64,000 bases of DNA, from assembly GCF_004362865.1 (NCBI RefSeq), contig NZ_SNYI01000002.1:124001-188000 (forward strand), given 5' to 3'. Source of the stretch: Zeaxanthinibacter enoshimensis (GTDB taxonomy: Bacteria; Bacteroidota; Bacteroidia; Flavobacteriales; Flavobacteriaceae). Position 1 is the stretch's first letter; each line of letters opens with the position of its first letter. Below, piece by piece: positions 7,154-16,211 of this stretch. The position numbers and the translations under genes were made by a program. The notes under the pieces are model-generated. The model did no database searches, was not told the DNA's origin, and worked only from the letters and a program-made list of their open reading frames with translations.

Positions 7154-9721
7154 TTAAAAAGGATAGTTAATCCCTATTTGAAGTTCCCCGTTGGCAAAAT
7201 TATACTGGCTGAACCAGCGGCTACCCGGTTCCAGGGCAGGGTTATATGTTTTAAACCCGTAATCCAGCCTGAACACGAAATATGTAAAATCGTATCGCAG
7301 ACCGAAACCGGTTCCCAGCGCAGTGTCTTCCAGTGATTCCAGCCCGTTAAAGGTGGCTGCCGGGTCATCCACGTTGTCCCAGAGGTTCCAGATATTCCCC
7401 GCATCTGCAAACAAGGCACCTTTTATGTTGCCAACGAGGGGGAAGCGATATTCAAGGTTCATCGCTATCTTGAAGTTCGCTTCGTTGAACTCGTTCAGGG
7501 TTTGCGTTCTGCCGGGACCAAGGGAGTAGGGATTCCACGCCCTGTTGTCATTAGATCCTCCTGCGAAGTAGCTGCGGACAAAAGGGATGCTGTTAGAGTT
7601 GCCGTAAGGGACCGCCAGGCCAACAAAGGTCCTGAAGGCCAGGACATCCTCACCTGCCAGTTCCCAGTGTTTGATGTAATCCACTTCGGTCTTCATATAC
7701 TGGGAATAAGGAACCCCGAACACAAGCTGGTTGCCGGAATCATTCTTGTCAAAAGGAATGAAATTGGCAATACCGGACAACAAGTTACCTGCGCTTTCAA
7801 ATTTAAGCCGCAGCTGGTAGAAGTTATTATCGGTGAGTCCTGCCCGGTTATTCCTGGAATAGGTATAGTTACTGGTAAAGATAAGATTGTTCTCCGTCAA
7901 TCGCTCCCTCCGTTCCTCTATCCGGTTTACCTCCAGTTGCTGTTCCCTGCTTACATTTATATCACCAGCTGCCACCGCCTGGATGAAACCCCTGGTGCCC
8001 GCGGGAATGATCAGCCTGGGATCTCCAGGGGTGTTCGTTTCCTCGAAAAATTCGGACAGGGTAGGATCATCCTGGAAGTCGTCCGCGATATCGTCGAGCC
8101 TGTTATAGGTGCTGGTATATACATTAAAGAATCGGTCGGGGTTCACGTTCCGGACAAACTGTATGTTCAGAAGTTCAAGGGCGTGTTTCCGGAAAGTGGA
8201 AGGAGTCCAGTTATACCCGAAGATGGTATTAAAGGTTTGCTTATCCAGTCCGATGTTCTTCTGGAAACTGCTTCCCGCCGAGATCCTCGTCTGTGGCAGC
8301 ATATAATAAGGTATGATCTTCTTGGTGTCAAAGACCGGGAACCAGATCCTGGGAAAAAGCAGGTTGATGTCTCCACCCCATTCGGAAAAATAGTCTTCAG
8401 GCAGGGATTCATCACTGAGCAGGCCAAAGGTTCCTCTTGCCGACAGACTGAGTGTTTCGGCCCCGCCGAATATATTCCTGGAGATAAGGCTGGTACTGAA
8501 TCCTACCCCCAGTCGCTGGATATTGGAATGGGTAATATCAAAATCGACCCCCAGGGAATATTTGGGTCGCGGGGAGAGGTAGATGTTGGTGGTCAGTTTA
8601 GTCCTGGTGCTGTCCTGGACCAACTCGATATTGGGGTACTTAAAGGTGTTGAGGTTAGAGATCTGCCTGTAAGTTCGCAATTGGTCTATTTCCCGGTATA
8701 CACTATCCTTGGCCAGGAATACAGCGTCGGTCAGTGCTTTGGGTTTATATTTTAATTTATCCTGGAAATAGATGGTGTAATTATCGTAATCAACGGACTG
8801 CAGTTCTGAACCGACCATTTCGGGACCATAATCTGCGTAGATATTCACTTTTTCCAGTCGATGAACCTTGTAGGTGGTTCTCGTACTCGAAGTGTCTCCC
8901 CTTTGCCTCAGGTTTTCAATATTCATAGTGACCTCCATATCGGTATCGATATCGGTCTGGGAGGTGTCACGCCGGATGTCGAAGGTGATAGAACTTTCCT
9001 GGAAATTATAGATCCCGGTATTACGGAACAAAGTGGTTAACCGCTCTCTTTCCAGGTTAAAGTTACTGAGATCAAATTGCTGACCCTCCCTGAGAAAAGA
9101 TCCCGTCTTATTAAGGGCGTATATAGAATCAATGGCGGCCGATTCAATATCCTGCCCCAGGGAATCAATCATGTACCCCGGCCCAAGACTGATCCTGTAT
9201 TCCACTTCGGCTCTCTGTTTTCTTTTGGTAGAGTCTATCTCGTAGGTTGTAGTATTATTAAAATACCCTTTACTGTCGTAGTAAGAACTCAAGCGTAAAA
9301 GGGTTTTCCTGGATTTTGCGGTGTCAACGATCACCGGTGGCTCCCCTACATTTTTGAGCCATTCACTGTAACCTTTCACCAGGAATGATTCTCCTAAGCG
9401 AGCCACTTGTTTTTCTGAAAGCAGGGAGGCCAGTCTTTCGGCTCTCCTCGGTTTGGCATTCAGCCAGGCCTGGTAGGAAGAATCCGGGTTTTCTTTAGCG
9501 AGGTTGTACAAGTTCAGCCGAAGCGGGTAACCTAACAATGCACTGTTCGGTTCCTGTACGATCAGGCTCCGGATATCCGCATCAATGACCTTCTCGTCAT
9601 CTGCATATATGGTATTCCGGGTGAGCAGTAATTCGTCCTCATCCACCCTTCTCAGTGTATTGCAGGCTGATATTGCCATGCAAAGCAATAATAAACCTAT
9701 TTTTGCAAAGCGCATTTTCAT
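7154..9721 (-). CDS. tamL: TamL: BamA/TamA-family outer-membrane lipoprotein
   Basis: With the start I chose (ATG at 9719-9721) this is an 855-residue outer-membrane barrel protein. The N-terminus MKMRFAKIGLLLLCMAISAC is a lipoprotein signal with Cys20 as the lipidation site. A region with POTRA-like character follows to about residue 400, then a C-terminal Omp85 barrel ending in FANGELQIGINYPF with a terminal Phe. In Bacteroidota the TamA-like protein is lipidated and named TamL; it works with TamB on outer-membrane protein or lipid transport. A longer frame to 9829 exists, but a promoter element at 9746-9753 falls inside it, and the shorter start restores a normal signal sequence. It is divergent from the methyltransferase gene. 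Confidence 0.88.
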   Translation of the reverse strand: MKMRFAKIGLLLLCMAISACNTLRRVDEDELLLTRNTIYADDEKVIDADIRSLIVQEPNSALLGYPLRLNLYNLAKENPDSSYQAWLNAKPRRAERLASLLSEKQVARLGESFLVKGYSEWLKNVGEPPVIVDTAKSRKTLLRLSSYYDSKGYFNNTTTYEIDSTKRKQRAEVEYRISLGPGYMIDSLGQDIESAAIDSIYALNKTGSFLREGQQFDLSNFNLERERLTTLFRNTGIYNFQESSITFDIRRDTSQTDIDTDMEVTMNIENLRQRGDTSSTRTTYKVHRLEKVNIYADYGPEMVGSELQSVDYDNYTIYFQDKLKYKPKALTDAVFLAKDSVYREIDQLRTYRQISNLNTFKYPNIELVQDSTRTKLTTNIYLSPRPKYSLGVDFDITHSNIQRLGVGFSTSLISRNIFGGAETLSLSARGTFGLLSDESLPEDYFSEWGGDINLLFPRIWFPVFDTKKIIPYYMLPQTRISAGSSFQKNIGLDKQTFNTIFGYNWTPSTFRKHALELLNIQFVRNVNPDRFFNVYTSTYNRLDDIADDFQDDPTLSEFFEETNTPGDPRLIIPAGTRGFIQAVAAGDINVSREQQLEVNRIEERRERLTENNLIFTSNYTYSRNNRAGLTDNNFYQLRLKFESAGNLLSGIANFIPFDKNDSGNQLVFGVPYSQYMKTEVDYIKHWELAGEDVLAFRTFVGLAVPYGNSNSIPFVRSYFAGGSNDNRAWNPYSLGPGRTQTLNEFNEANFKIAMNLEYRFPLVGNIKGALFADAGNIWNLWDNVDDPAATFNGLESLEDTALGTGFGLRYDFTYFVFRLDYGFKTYNPALEPGSRWFSQYNFANGELQIGINYPF
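9673..9705 (+). promoter_or_regulatory. Promoter of the SpoU methyltransferase gene
   Basis: TTG at 9673-9675 and TATTTTTG at 9698-9705, separated by 22 bp, fit the Bacteroidota promoter TTG-N17-23-TAnnTTTG. It lies inside the first codons of tamL on the opposite strand, so the two divergent transcripts should overlap at their 5' ends. Confidence 0.55.
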
Positions 9722-9745
9722 ACTCCGAGGGGTGCTCATATGGAC

Positions 9746-9753
9746 CAAAAATA
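9746..9753 (-). promoter_or_regulatory. Promoter -7 element of tamL
   Basis: TATTTTTG on the minus strand, 24 bp before the preferred tamL ATG. Its position supports the shorter TamL start. Confidence 0.5.
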
Positions 9754-9763
9754 CATTATTTGA

Positions 9764-10486
9764 ATGGTTGCGAAAAGTGAAATAAAGTTTATAAAAAGCC
9801 TGCAGCAAAAAAAGAACCGTATGGAGCACGGGCTCTTTGTAGCCGAAGGGGTGAAGATGGTACAGGACTTACTGGATTCGGGACTTAAGGTGCATTCGGT
9901 CTATGCTACTGAGGCTGATCTTTACACCGGTACCACAGGGGAAGTCTCCCTGCTCTCAGCAGCAGATCTGAGGCGGATGAGTAGCCTGAAGAACCCCAAT
10001 AAAGGGCTTGCCGTTTTTTATATGCGTACAGGAGACAACCCGGGCTATGAAGGGTTCAGCGTAGTATTGGACGATATCCAGGATCCAGGCAACCTGGGTA
10101 CCATTATCCGTCTTTGCGATTGGTTCGGGGTAGACCAGCTGGTATGTTCCCGGGAGACGGTAGATTGTTATAATCCAAAAGTCTTACAGGCAACCATGGG
10201 ATCTATTGCACGGGTGAAGATCAGTTATACAGATCTCGGCGCTTATTTATCATCGGCAAACTGCCCTGTCTACGGCAGTTATATGAGCGCCACACCGGTA
10301 TATTCTGCTGCGATGCCCAAAGAAGGTATCCTGGTGATGGGAAATGAAGCGCATGGTATTTCCGAAAAAGTGAAACAGTACCTTACCCATAAAGTCAGTA
10401 TTCCGGCTCAGGAGGGTAGTGGAGCGGAGAGCCTGAACGTGGCAACTGCCACGGCTATCCTACTATATGAAATGAGAAGACCCTGA
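9764..10486 (+). CDS. TrmH/SpoU-family RNA 2'-O-ribose methyltransferase
   Basis: This 240-residue protein has an N-terminal RNA-binding part (KFIKSLQQKKNRMEHGLFVAEG) and a C-terminal SPOUT knot. The three SpoU motifs are present: VVLDDIQDPGNLGTIIRLCD (motif 1), VMGNEAHGIS (motif 2) and IPAQEGSGAESLNVATATA (motif 3). It should methylate a ribose in rRNA or tRNA using S-adenosylmethionine; the exact target cannot be told from sequence. It is divergent from tamL and converges on porT with a 10-bp gap. A two-part promoter lies upstream. Confidence 0.93.
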   Translation: MVAKSEIKFIKSLQQKKNRMEHGLFVAEGVKMVQDLLDSGLKVHSVYATEADLYTGTTGEVSLLSAADLRRMSSLKNPNKGLAVFYMRTGDNPGYEGFSVVLDDIQDPGNLGTIIRLCDWFGVDQLVCSRETVDCYNPKVLQATMGSIARVKISYTDLGAYLSSANCPVYGSYMSATPVYSAAMPKEGILVMGNEAHGISEKVKQYLTHKVSIPAQEGSGAESLNVATATAILLYEMRRP

Positions 10487-10496
10487 GTTCGCGGTC

Positions 10497-11189
10497 TTAT
10501 TCAAAGGTGAAGTTCACGAATATACCCCGGGTTTTCAGGGCATCTATATTCCCGGTCCACGGACTGTTCGGATCTTCGTCCCTGACCAGTTCGTCTGTCA
10601 GGGCAAACACCCCCCGGATCGATGGCGAAAATTTGAAGTACTCGGTGTAAAAGTCGATCCCGAAACCAAGTTCATACCCGTAGACATTCTTCTTCATCCG
10701 GAAAGTACCGCTGCTGTTGTCATCCAGGCTGTCCTCGTTACTGCCCAGGTTCAGGGAAGCGTAACCGCCGCCGATGATAAACGGTTTCCAGTTCCCGATA
10801 CGACGGGTACTCAGTTTTAAAAGTAATGGAAAATTAATATAGGTTGATTTTACGATCCTGAGAGCATCCCTTTCTTCATCAAATCCAGGGAAACCCAGAG
10901 TTCGCTGGGTGTAGAACAGTCCGGGTTCAAAACGGACATCAGTAAATTCGTTTATCCTCAGTTCCCCGATCAGTCCAACATTAAAACCGGCAGACCTGTC
11001 GACCAGGATATTTGGGAGATCATTCTTATACTCAAATTTGAAATCATAGTGGTTGAAGCCAAGGTAGTACCCCCAGTTAAGAAGTTTCTTGTCTTCGTTC
11101 TGCAGGTTGAGAATAGGCTTTTCATTGAACTGGGAATGCAACAAATGGCAACACAGTAATGCAATGAAGGAATACAGAAGTTTTTTCAT
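10497..11189 (-). CDS. porT: Type IX secretion protein PorT
   Basis: This 230-residue protein has a signal peptide (MKKLLYSFIALLCCHLLHSQ) and an outer-membrane beta-barrel of the PorT family, with alternating aromatic strands such as WGYYLGFNHYDFKFEYKN and FEPGLFYTQRTLGFPG and a terminal Phe-Glu (FVNFTFE). PorT is a core component required for T9SS export in Porphyromonas and for gliding and secretion in Flavobacterium (there SprT). It lies 2 bp downstream of ubiE on the same strand and is surely co-transcribed with it. Its presence shows that the organism has T9SS, which the large surface proteins elsewhere in the window need. Confidence 0.9.
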   Translation of the reverse strand: MKKLLYSFIALLCCHLLHSQFNEKPILNLQNEDKKLLNWGYYLGFNHYDFKFEYKNDLPNILVDRSAGFNVGLIGELRINEFTDVRFEPGLFYTQRTLGFPGFDEERDALRIVKSTYINFPLLLKLSTRRIGNWKPFIIGGGYASLNLGSNEDSLDDNSSGTFRMKKNVYGYELGFGIDFYTEYFKFSPSIRGVFALTDELVRDEDPNSPWTGNIDALKTRGIFVNFTFE

Positions 11190-11191
11190 AC

Positions 11192-11920
11192 CTACTTGGT
11201 AGCTACATATATAGATGCCACACCAAAAGTCTGTGGCTTGTTCTCCACCCCTATAAACCCTATTTTCTCTAAAATATTGTTGAAGGCCTGCCCATGTGGA
11301 AATGCAGCAGCCGATTCAGACAGGTAAGCATAGGCATCCCTGTCCCTTGAAAGTAGTTTCCCCATTGCCGGTAACAGGTACCTGGTGTAGGCCCTGTATC
11401 CCTGCAGGTACGGAGCCTTGGTAGGGACAGATGTCTCCAGGACCACGAAGGTTCCTCCCGGTTTCAGTACCCTGTATATTTCTGACAATCCCTTCTCCAG
11501 GTCTTCAAAATTCCGCACCCCGAAGGCCACTGTAACCGCATCAAAGCTATCCGCCTCAAAAGGCAGGTCCTCGCTGTCGCCAACCACCATTTCCACGGTC
11601 TCATTCAGCGATCTGGAACTGACTTTCTTTTTCCCTACTTCCAGCATGCCGGGAGAAATATCAAGCCCTACTATGCGCTTTGCTCCCGTACTTGCCATCT
11701 GGATGGCGAGGTCCCCGGTACCGGTGGCAATATCCAGGATGGTATCCGGTTTTGCGGCAGCGACCAGCTTTACCACTTTCTTTCTCCACTTCACATCGAT
11801 CCCGAAAGAAATCACCCGGTTAAGTCCGTCATAACGCTCAGAAATAGTGTCAAACATCTGGCGTACCTGGGCTTTTTTTCCAAGTTCAGATTCTTTATAG
11901 GGCGTTATTTTTTTAGCCAT
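11192..11920 (-). CDS. ubiE: Demethylmenaquinone methyltransferase
   Basis: This 242-residue class I methyltransferase has the SAM motif ILDIATGTGDLAIQMA at about residue 60 and the family signature FGVRNFEDLEKGLSEIYRVLKPGG. It adds the C-methyl group to demethylmenaquinone in the last step of menaquinone synthesis; Bacteroidota use menaquinone, so menG is an equally good name. The quinone is the electron acceptor of the Na+-NQR complex encoded further along. It is the first gene of a pair with porT and has a TATCTTTG element 18 bp upstream. Confidence 0.94.
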   Translation of the reverse strand: MAKKITPYKESELGKKAQVRQMFDTISERYDGLNRVISFGIDVKWRKKVVKLVAAAKPDTILDIATGTGDLAIQMASTGAKRIVGLDISPGMLEVGKKKVSSRSLNETVEMVVGDSEDLPFEADSFDAVTVAFGVRNFEDLEKGLSEIYRVLKPGGTFVVLETSVPTKAPYLQGYRAYTRYLLPAMGKLLSRDRDAYAYLSESAAAFPHGQAFNNILEKIGFIGVENKPQTFGVASIYVATK

Positions 11921-11938
11921 TTAATCCTTTGATTTTGG

Positions 11939-11946
11939 CAAAGATA
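11939..11946 (-). promoter_or_regulatory. Promoter -7 element of ubiE-porT
   Basis: TATCTTTG on the minus strand, 18 bp before the ubiE start, matches TAnnTTTG. No TTG was found at standard spacing. Confidence 0.45.
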
Positions 11947-12014
11947 CTACAATGCATACTTCTCTGTTGTAAACTTTACCGTACAACTTCTCTATCGGAA
12001 TTTGAGCCTGTAAT

Positions 12015-12048
12015 TTGGATTTAACCAAAAGAAATTTCCGTAATTTTG
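12015..12048 (+). promoter_or_regulatory. Promoter of trkA-trkH
   Basis: TTG at 12015-12017 (in TTTG) and TAATTTTG at 12041-12048 with a 23-bp spacer fit the Bacteroidota promoter. The predicted start of transcription leaves a leader of about 95 bases before trkA. Confidence 0.55.
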
Positions 12049-12071
12049 TCCCAAACTTTCTGCAGTTGCCC

Positions 12072-12115
12072 CGTGGTGAATTTCCACGACCGCAAGATTC
12101 CCTCCTTAAGAAGGA
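12072..12115 (+). other. Leader of trkA with two short inverted repeats
   Basis: CGTGG (12072-12076) pairs with CCACG (12084-12088), and TCCTT (12103-12107) pairs with AAGGA (12111-12115). Both lie in the predicted 5' leader of trkA. The stems are short, so this is only a weak hint of leader structure. Confidence 0.25.
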
Positions 12116-12146
12116 CGCTGCTTATGAAAATCAATGTATTTCGTAA

Positions 12147-13496
12147 ATGAAGATTATAATTGCAGGTGCTGGTGAAGTAGGATTTCATTTGGCTAAACTT
12201 CTCTCATATGAATCCCAGGACATCACCCTGATAGATACGAGGAAAGAAAGCCTCGCTTATGCGGACAGCCATCTTGATATCAGGGTGCTTAAAGGGGATG
12301 CGACTTCAGTTTCCGTACTGCAGGAAGCCCAGATAGACAGCTCGGACCTGGTGATCGCTGTAACAGCTTCAGAAACTACCAACCTTACCCTTTGTATGCT
12401 GGCTAAACAATTAGGGTGTAAAAGAACCATCGCCAGGATATCTAATACCGAATTTGTTGAGCATAAGGAGCTGATCAAGTTTGAACAACTGGGAATAGAC
12501 GAACTGATCTCTCCCGAAGAACTCGCTGCCACGGAGATACAGTTACTGCTGAACCAATCTGCTTTTAACGACACTTATGAGTTCGAAGATGGTGCGCTGA
12601 TAATGCTCGGGGTTTCCCTGCCAAAATCTGCGCCCTTCGTCGGAAAAATGGTGAAAGAAGCTGCCGAGATCTTCCCGGAACTCCACTTTATGCCTATCGC
12701 TATGCAGCGGAGAGGAACGCAGTATACACTTATTCCAAGGGGAGACACTGTTTTTAACGAAGAGGACCAGGTTTACTTCATTACAGATAAGAAAGGGGTA
12801 GATGAACTTTACAAACTACTCGGAAAGAAGAAAGAGGAGATCCGGAACGTGATGATCCTGGGGGGCAGCAAGGTCGGGCTTAATACAGCCCGGGACCTTT
12901 GCGGCAACCGCTTCAATGTTAAGCTGATAGAAAAAAGTAAGGAAAAGGCTTTTGAAATAGCGGATGCTCTTCCTAATGCCCTGGTCATAAACGGGGACTG
13001 CCGGAACGTGGAATTGCTGGATGAAGAAAGCCTGGAGTCCATGGATGCTTTTATCGCTGTCACTGGGAATTCCGAAACCAACATTATGTCTTGCCTGGTG
13101 GCCAAATCCCGGAGTATTAAAAAGACCATTGCCCTGGTTGAAAACATGGACTACTTCCAGCTTTCACAAAGTATCGGTGTGGATACCCTGATCAATAAAA
13201 AACTGTTGGCGGCAAATCACATTTTCCGGCATATAAGAAAAGGTGAAGTGGTAGCCCTGACCAGGCTGAATAACCTGAATGCCGAGATACTGGAATTCGT
13301 GGTAAAACCAAAATCCGAAGTAGCCGGAAATATCATCAAGGAACTGGATTTTCCTCGATCGGCCATTATAGGGGGTGTTATCAGGGACGGCGAAGGAATC
13401 ATTGCCTTGGGTAATTTCAGGATCACCCCGGGAGACCGGGTAGTAGTTTGCTGCCTTCCGAGGGCAATCCCTAAAATAGAAAAGCTTTTCCTGTAA
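12147..13496 (+). CDS. trkA: Trk potassium-uptake regulatory subunit TrkA
   Basis: This 449-residue cytoplasmic protein gates the TrkH potassium channel in response to nucleotides. It has two tandem RCK units. The first has the Rossmann start KIIIAGAGEVGFHLAKLL with the acidic D at about residue 31; the second begins near residue 230 with NVMILGGSKVGLNTARDL. Each is followed by a TrkA-C domain, around 140-220 and 365-449. The length matches full-length TrkA. It is followed by trkH after a single base, so the pair is translationally coupled. Confidence 0.95.
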   Translation: MKIIIAGAGEVGFHLAKLLSYESQDITLIDTRKESLAYADSHLDIRVLKGDATSVSVLQEAQIDSSDLVIAVTASETTNLTLCMLAKQLGCKRTIARISNTEFVEHKELIKFEQLGIDELISPEELAATEIQLLLNQSAFNDTYEFEDGALIMLGVSLPKSAPFVGKMVKEAAEIFPELHFMPIAMQRRGTQYTLIPRGDTVFNEEDQVYFITDKKGVDELYKLLGKKKEEIRNVMILGGSKVGLNTARDLCGNRFNVKLIEKSKEKAFEIADALPNALVINGDCRNVELLDEESLESMDAFIAVTGNSETNIMSCLVAKSRSIKKTIALVENMDYFQLSQSIGVDTLINKKLLAANHIFRHIRKGEVVALTRLNNLNAEILEFVVKPKSEVAGNIIKELDFPRSAIIGGVIRDGEGIIALGNFRITPGDRVVVCCLPRAIPKIEKLFL

Positions 13497-13497
13497 T

Positions 13498-14988
13498 ATG
13501 CACCTGAACCTACGGATCATTATTCACCTGATGGGACTGCTGTTACTCTGTAATGGCTCCTTTATGCTGCTGGCAGCACTGGTCAGTGGGATCTATAAGG
13601 ATGGGGTGACCCTGGATATTACCCTCGCTGCGATAGTCACTATCCTGGTTGGGGTAGTTGGGATGTTCTATACCCGGGGTCATAAAAAAGAAGTGAACCG
13701 CAAGGAAGGGTATATCATTGTAACCTTCGGCTGGCTGATCATGTCAGCATCCGGTGTTTTGCCCTATTTGTTTTCAGGGGCTATTCCCACCCTCACCAAT
13801 GCATTCTTTGAAACCATATCGGGTTATACCACCACAGGGGCTTCTATACTTGATGATATAGAAAGCCTGCCCGAAGGCATCCTTTTCTGGCGCAGCCTGA
13901 CTCACTGGATCGGAGGAATGGGGATCATCGTCCTGGCTATTGCCATACTTCCCTTGCTCGGGATAGGAGGGATGCAGCTCTTTGCAGCTGAAGCTCCCGG
14001 GCCAAGCGGGGATAAGCTGCATCCAAGGATCACGGACACGGCAAAAAGGCTCTGGCTGATCTATTTTGGTTATACCGTCGCCGAGACTGTATTGCTTAAA
14101 ATAGCGGGTATGTCTTTCTTTGATGCGATCAACCATTCCCTGGCAACCCTGTCTACAGGTGGGTTCTCTACCAAGAACGCCAGTATAGCTTACTGGAATG
14201 ATCAGCCCCTGATACAGTATATTATAATGTTCTTTATGGTGCTGGCCGGGAGTAATTTTGTGTTGAGCTATTTTGCCTTTAAAGGGAAGGTGCAGAAAGT
14301 ACTGAAGGATGAGGAATTCAAGGTGTACATGATTTTTATTGGCCTCGTCACTGTGCTTGCAGCAATTGTGATTCACTTTAAGGCCAATATGGCGGTCACG
14401 GATTACCATCCCATGATCTTCGGGGAGATGGAAAGTGCTTTCAGGCACGCTGCATTCCAGGTGATCGCCGTGGTGACCACGACCGGATTCGTCACTGCAG
14501 ATTTCACTGCATGGACCCCCTTCCTGACCATTTTATTCTTTGTGCTGATGTTCTCCGGCGGTTCTGCGGGATCAACGGCCGGGGGTATCAAGATCATGCG
14601 GCATATCATGATCCTGAAGAATGGCTTGCTCGAGTTTAAAAGAACCCTGCACCCGAGTGCGATCATCCCGGTTCGCTACAATGAGAAATCAGTTTCGGAG
14701 CACATCGTATACAACATCGTGGCATTCTTTGCCTTGTACATGATGCTGTTTATCCTCGGGGCCCTGGTACTTGGATTGCTCGGGTTGGATTTTATAACCG
14801 CCATAGGTGGCGCTGTTTCCTCGCTCGGAAATGTTGGGCCTGCTTTCGGTTCCCTGAATCCCCTGAGTAACTTTAACAGCCTGCCGGTACTTGGCAAATG
14901 GTGGTGTGGATTCCTGATGCTGGCCGGAAGGCTGGAACTCTTCACGGTGCTTATTCTCTTTACCCCTTACTTCTGGAAAAAGACCTGA
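13498..14988 (+). CDS. trkH: Trk potassium transporter membrane subunit TrkH
   Basis: This 496-residue integral membrane protein is the potassium-conducting subunit. The four pore loops of the superfamily are visible: ETISGYTTTGAS, LATLSTGGFSTKN, VVTTTGFVTADF and SSLGNVGPAFGSL, and the intramembrane gating loop region includes GGSAGSTAGGIKIM. About ten membrane helices can be drawn. It overlaps no other gene and ends 26 bp from the converging aminotransferase; I see no clear terminator between them. Confidence 0.95.
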   Translation: MHLNLRIIIHLMGLLLLCNGSFMLLAALVSGIYKDGVTLDITLAAIVTILVGVVGMFYTRGHKKEVNRKEGYIIVTFGWLIMSASGVLPYLFSGAIPTLTNAFFETISGYTTTGASILDDIESLPEGILFWRSLTHWIGGMGIIVLAIAILPLLGIGGMQLFAAEAPGPSGDKLHPRITDTAKRLWLIYFGYTVAETVLLKIAGMSFFDAINHSLATLSTGGFSTKNASIAYWNDQPLIQYIIMFFMVLAGSNFVLSYFAFKGKVQKVLKDEEFKVYMIFIGLVTVLAAIVIHFKANMAVTDYHPMIFGEMESAFRHAAFQVIAVVTTTGFVTADFTAWTPFLTILFFVLMFSGGSAGSTAGGIKIMRHIMILKNGLLEFKRTLHPSAIIPVRYNEKSVSEHIVYNIVAFFALYMMLFILGALVLGLLGLDFITAIGGAVSSLGNVGPAFGSLNPLSNFNSLPVLGKWWCGFLMLAGRLELFTVLILFTPYFWKKT

Positions 14989-15014
14989 TTGCTATTAATA
15001 AATTCAGGATGCTT

Positions 15015-16199
15015 TTATAGAACGGCTTTTATTCGGGACACAGCTTCTTTGATCTCGTCGGTAGAAGCCGCGTAAGAGATACGGATGCAATTCGGGTTCC
15101 CGAAAGCTTCACCTGTAACCGTTGCAACATTGGCGTGTTCTAAAAGATAGAGGGAGAAATCAGAGGCATTTTCAATCTTCTGGCCTTTAAGGGTCTTCCC
15201 AAAGAAACTGGAGACGTTAGGGAAAACATAGAAAGCTCCTTCGGGTACATTCAGGGCAAACCCTTCTATCTCCCCGAGTAATGAAAGGATGAGGTCTCTT
15301 CGTTTATGAAACTCGTCTATCATGTACTGGATCTTGCTCACAGGGGCTTCAAGGGCCGCAATGGTGGCCCGCTGAGCGATGGCATTTGCCCCGCTGGTGA
15401 TCTGTCCCTGGAATTTGGTGCAGGCCTTGGCGATCCATTCCGGAGCACCGATATAACCGATCCTCCACCCGGTCATGGCAAAAGCTTTGGAGACTCCATT
15501 TACGGTTATAGTACGGTCATACATTCCTTCTATCCCTGCAATACTTACATGGCCTCCCCTGAAATTGATATGTTCGTAGATCTCGTCAGAGACCACGTAA
15601 ATCCCGGGATGCTTCCTCAGGACTTCCGCAAGCCCTTCCAGCTCTTCCTGGCTGTATACCGAGCCACTGGGGTTACAGGGTGAGCTGAACCAGATCATCT
15701 TGGTCTTTGGAGTGATGGCCGCTTCCAGTTGGTAGGGTGTCATCTTAAAATCGTTTTCGATACTGGTGGGAACCTCTACAGGCACCCCTTCTGCAAGTTT
15801 TACAATATCGCTGTAACTTACCCAGTATGGCGCTGGCAGTATAACCTCGTCTCCCTGGTTCAGCATTACCATGGCCACATTGGCAAGGGATTGCTTTGCA
15901 CCAGTAGAGACCACGATCTGTGAAAGACCATAATCCAGGTTATTATCACGCTTAAATTTGTTGGAGATCGCCTGCTTCAGGTCTCCGTACCCGTCCACGG
16001 GGGAGTAACTGCTGTAGTTCTGATCTATCGCTTCTTTTGCTGCTTCCTTGATGAAATCGGGAATGTGGAAATCCGGTTCTCCCAGGCTGAGCCCGATGAT
16101 ATCTTTACCTTGGTTTCTTAATTCTCTGGCTTTTGCAGCCATGGCCAGGGTGGCCGAGGTTGCCATGTTGGTGATTCTTTCGGAAAGCGCGTTCTTCAT
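15015..16199 (-). CDS. Class I pyridoxal-phosphate aminotransferase (aspartate aminotransferase type)
   Basis: This 394-residue fold-type-I enzyme has the class Ib aspartate aminotransferase layout: the N-terminal SLGEPDFHIP, the cofactor-contacting YWVSYSD, SPCNPSG with its conserved Asn, DEIYEHI with Asp and Tyr, and the Schiff-base lysine in VNGVSKAFAMTGWRIGY. The Arg of RISYA near the C-terminus binds the substrate carboxylate. It should interconvert aspartate and 2-oxoglutarate with oxaloacetate and glutamate, though related enzymes also take prephenate or aromatic acids. It lies 12 bp downstream of the desaturase gene on the same strand. Confidence 0.9.
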   Translation of the reverse strand: MKNALSERITNMATSATLAMAAKARELRNQGKDIIGLSLGEPDFHIPDFIKEAAKEAIDQNYSSYSPVDGYGDLKQAISNKFKRDNNLDYGLSQIVVSTGAKQSLANVAMVMLNQGDEVILPAPYWVSYSDIVKLAEGVPVEVPTSIENDFKMTPYQLEAAITPKTKMIWFSSPCNPSGSVYSQEELEGLAEVLRKHPGIYVVSDEIYEHINFRGGHVSIAGIEGMYDRTITVNGVSKAFAMTGWRIGYIGAPEWIAKACTKFQGQITSGANAIAQRATIAALEAPVSKIQYMIDEFHKRRDLILSLLGEIEGFALNVPEGAFYVFPNVSSFFGKTLKGQKIENASDFSLYLLEHANVATVTGEAFGNPNCIRISYAASTDEIKEAVSRIKAVL

Positions 16200-16211
16200 G
16201 CTGTATTTACT

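Noticed and set aside
9722-9829. Longer N-terminus of TamL (36 extra residues)
   Set aside because: It would place the lipoprotein signal inside the protein and would span the promoter element at 9746-9753.
10480-10500. Short inverted repeat GACC...GGTC between the SpoU methyltransferase and porT as a terminator
   Set aside because: The stem is only four pairs and no T-run follows on either strand.
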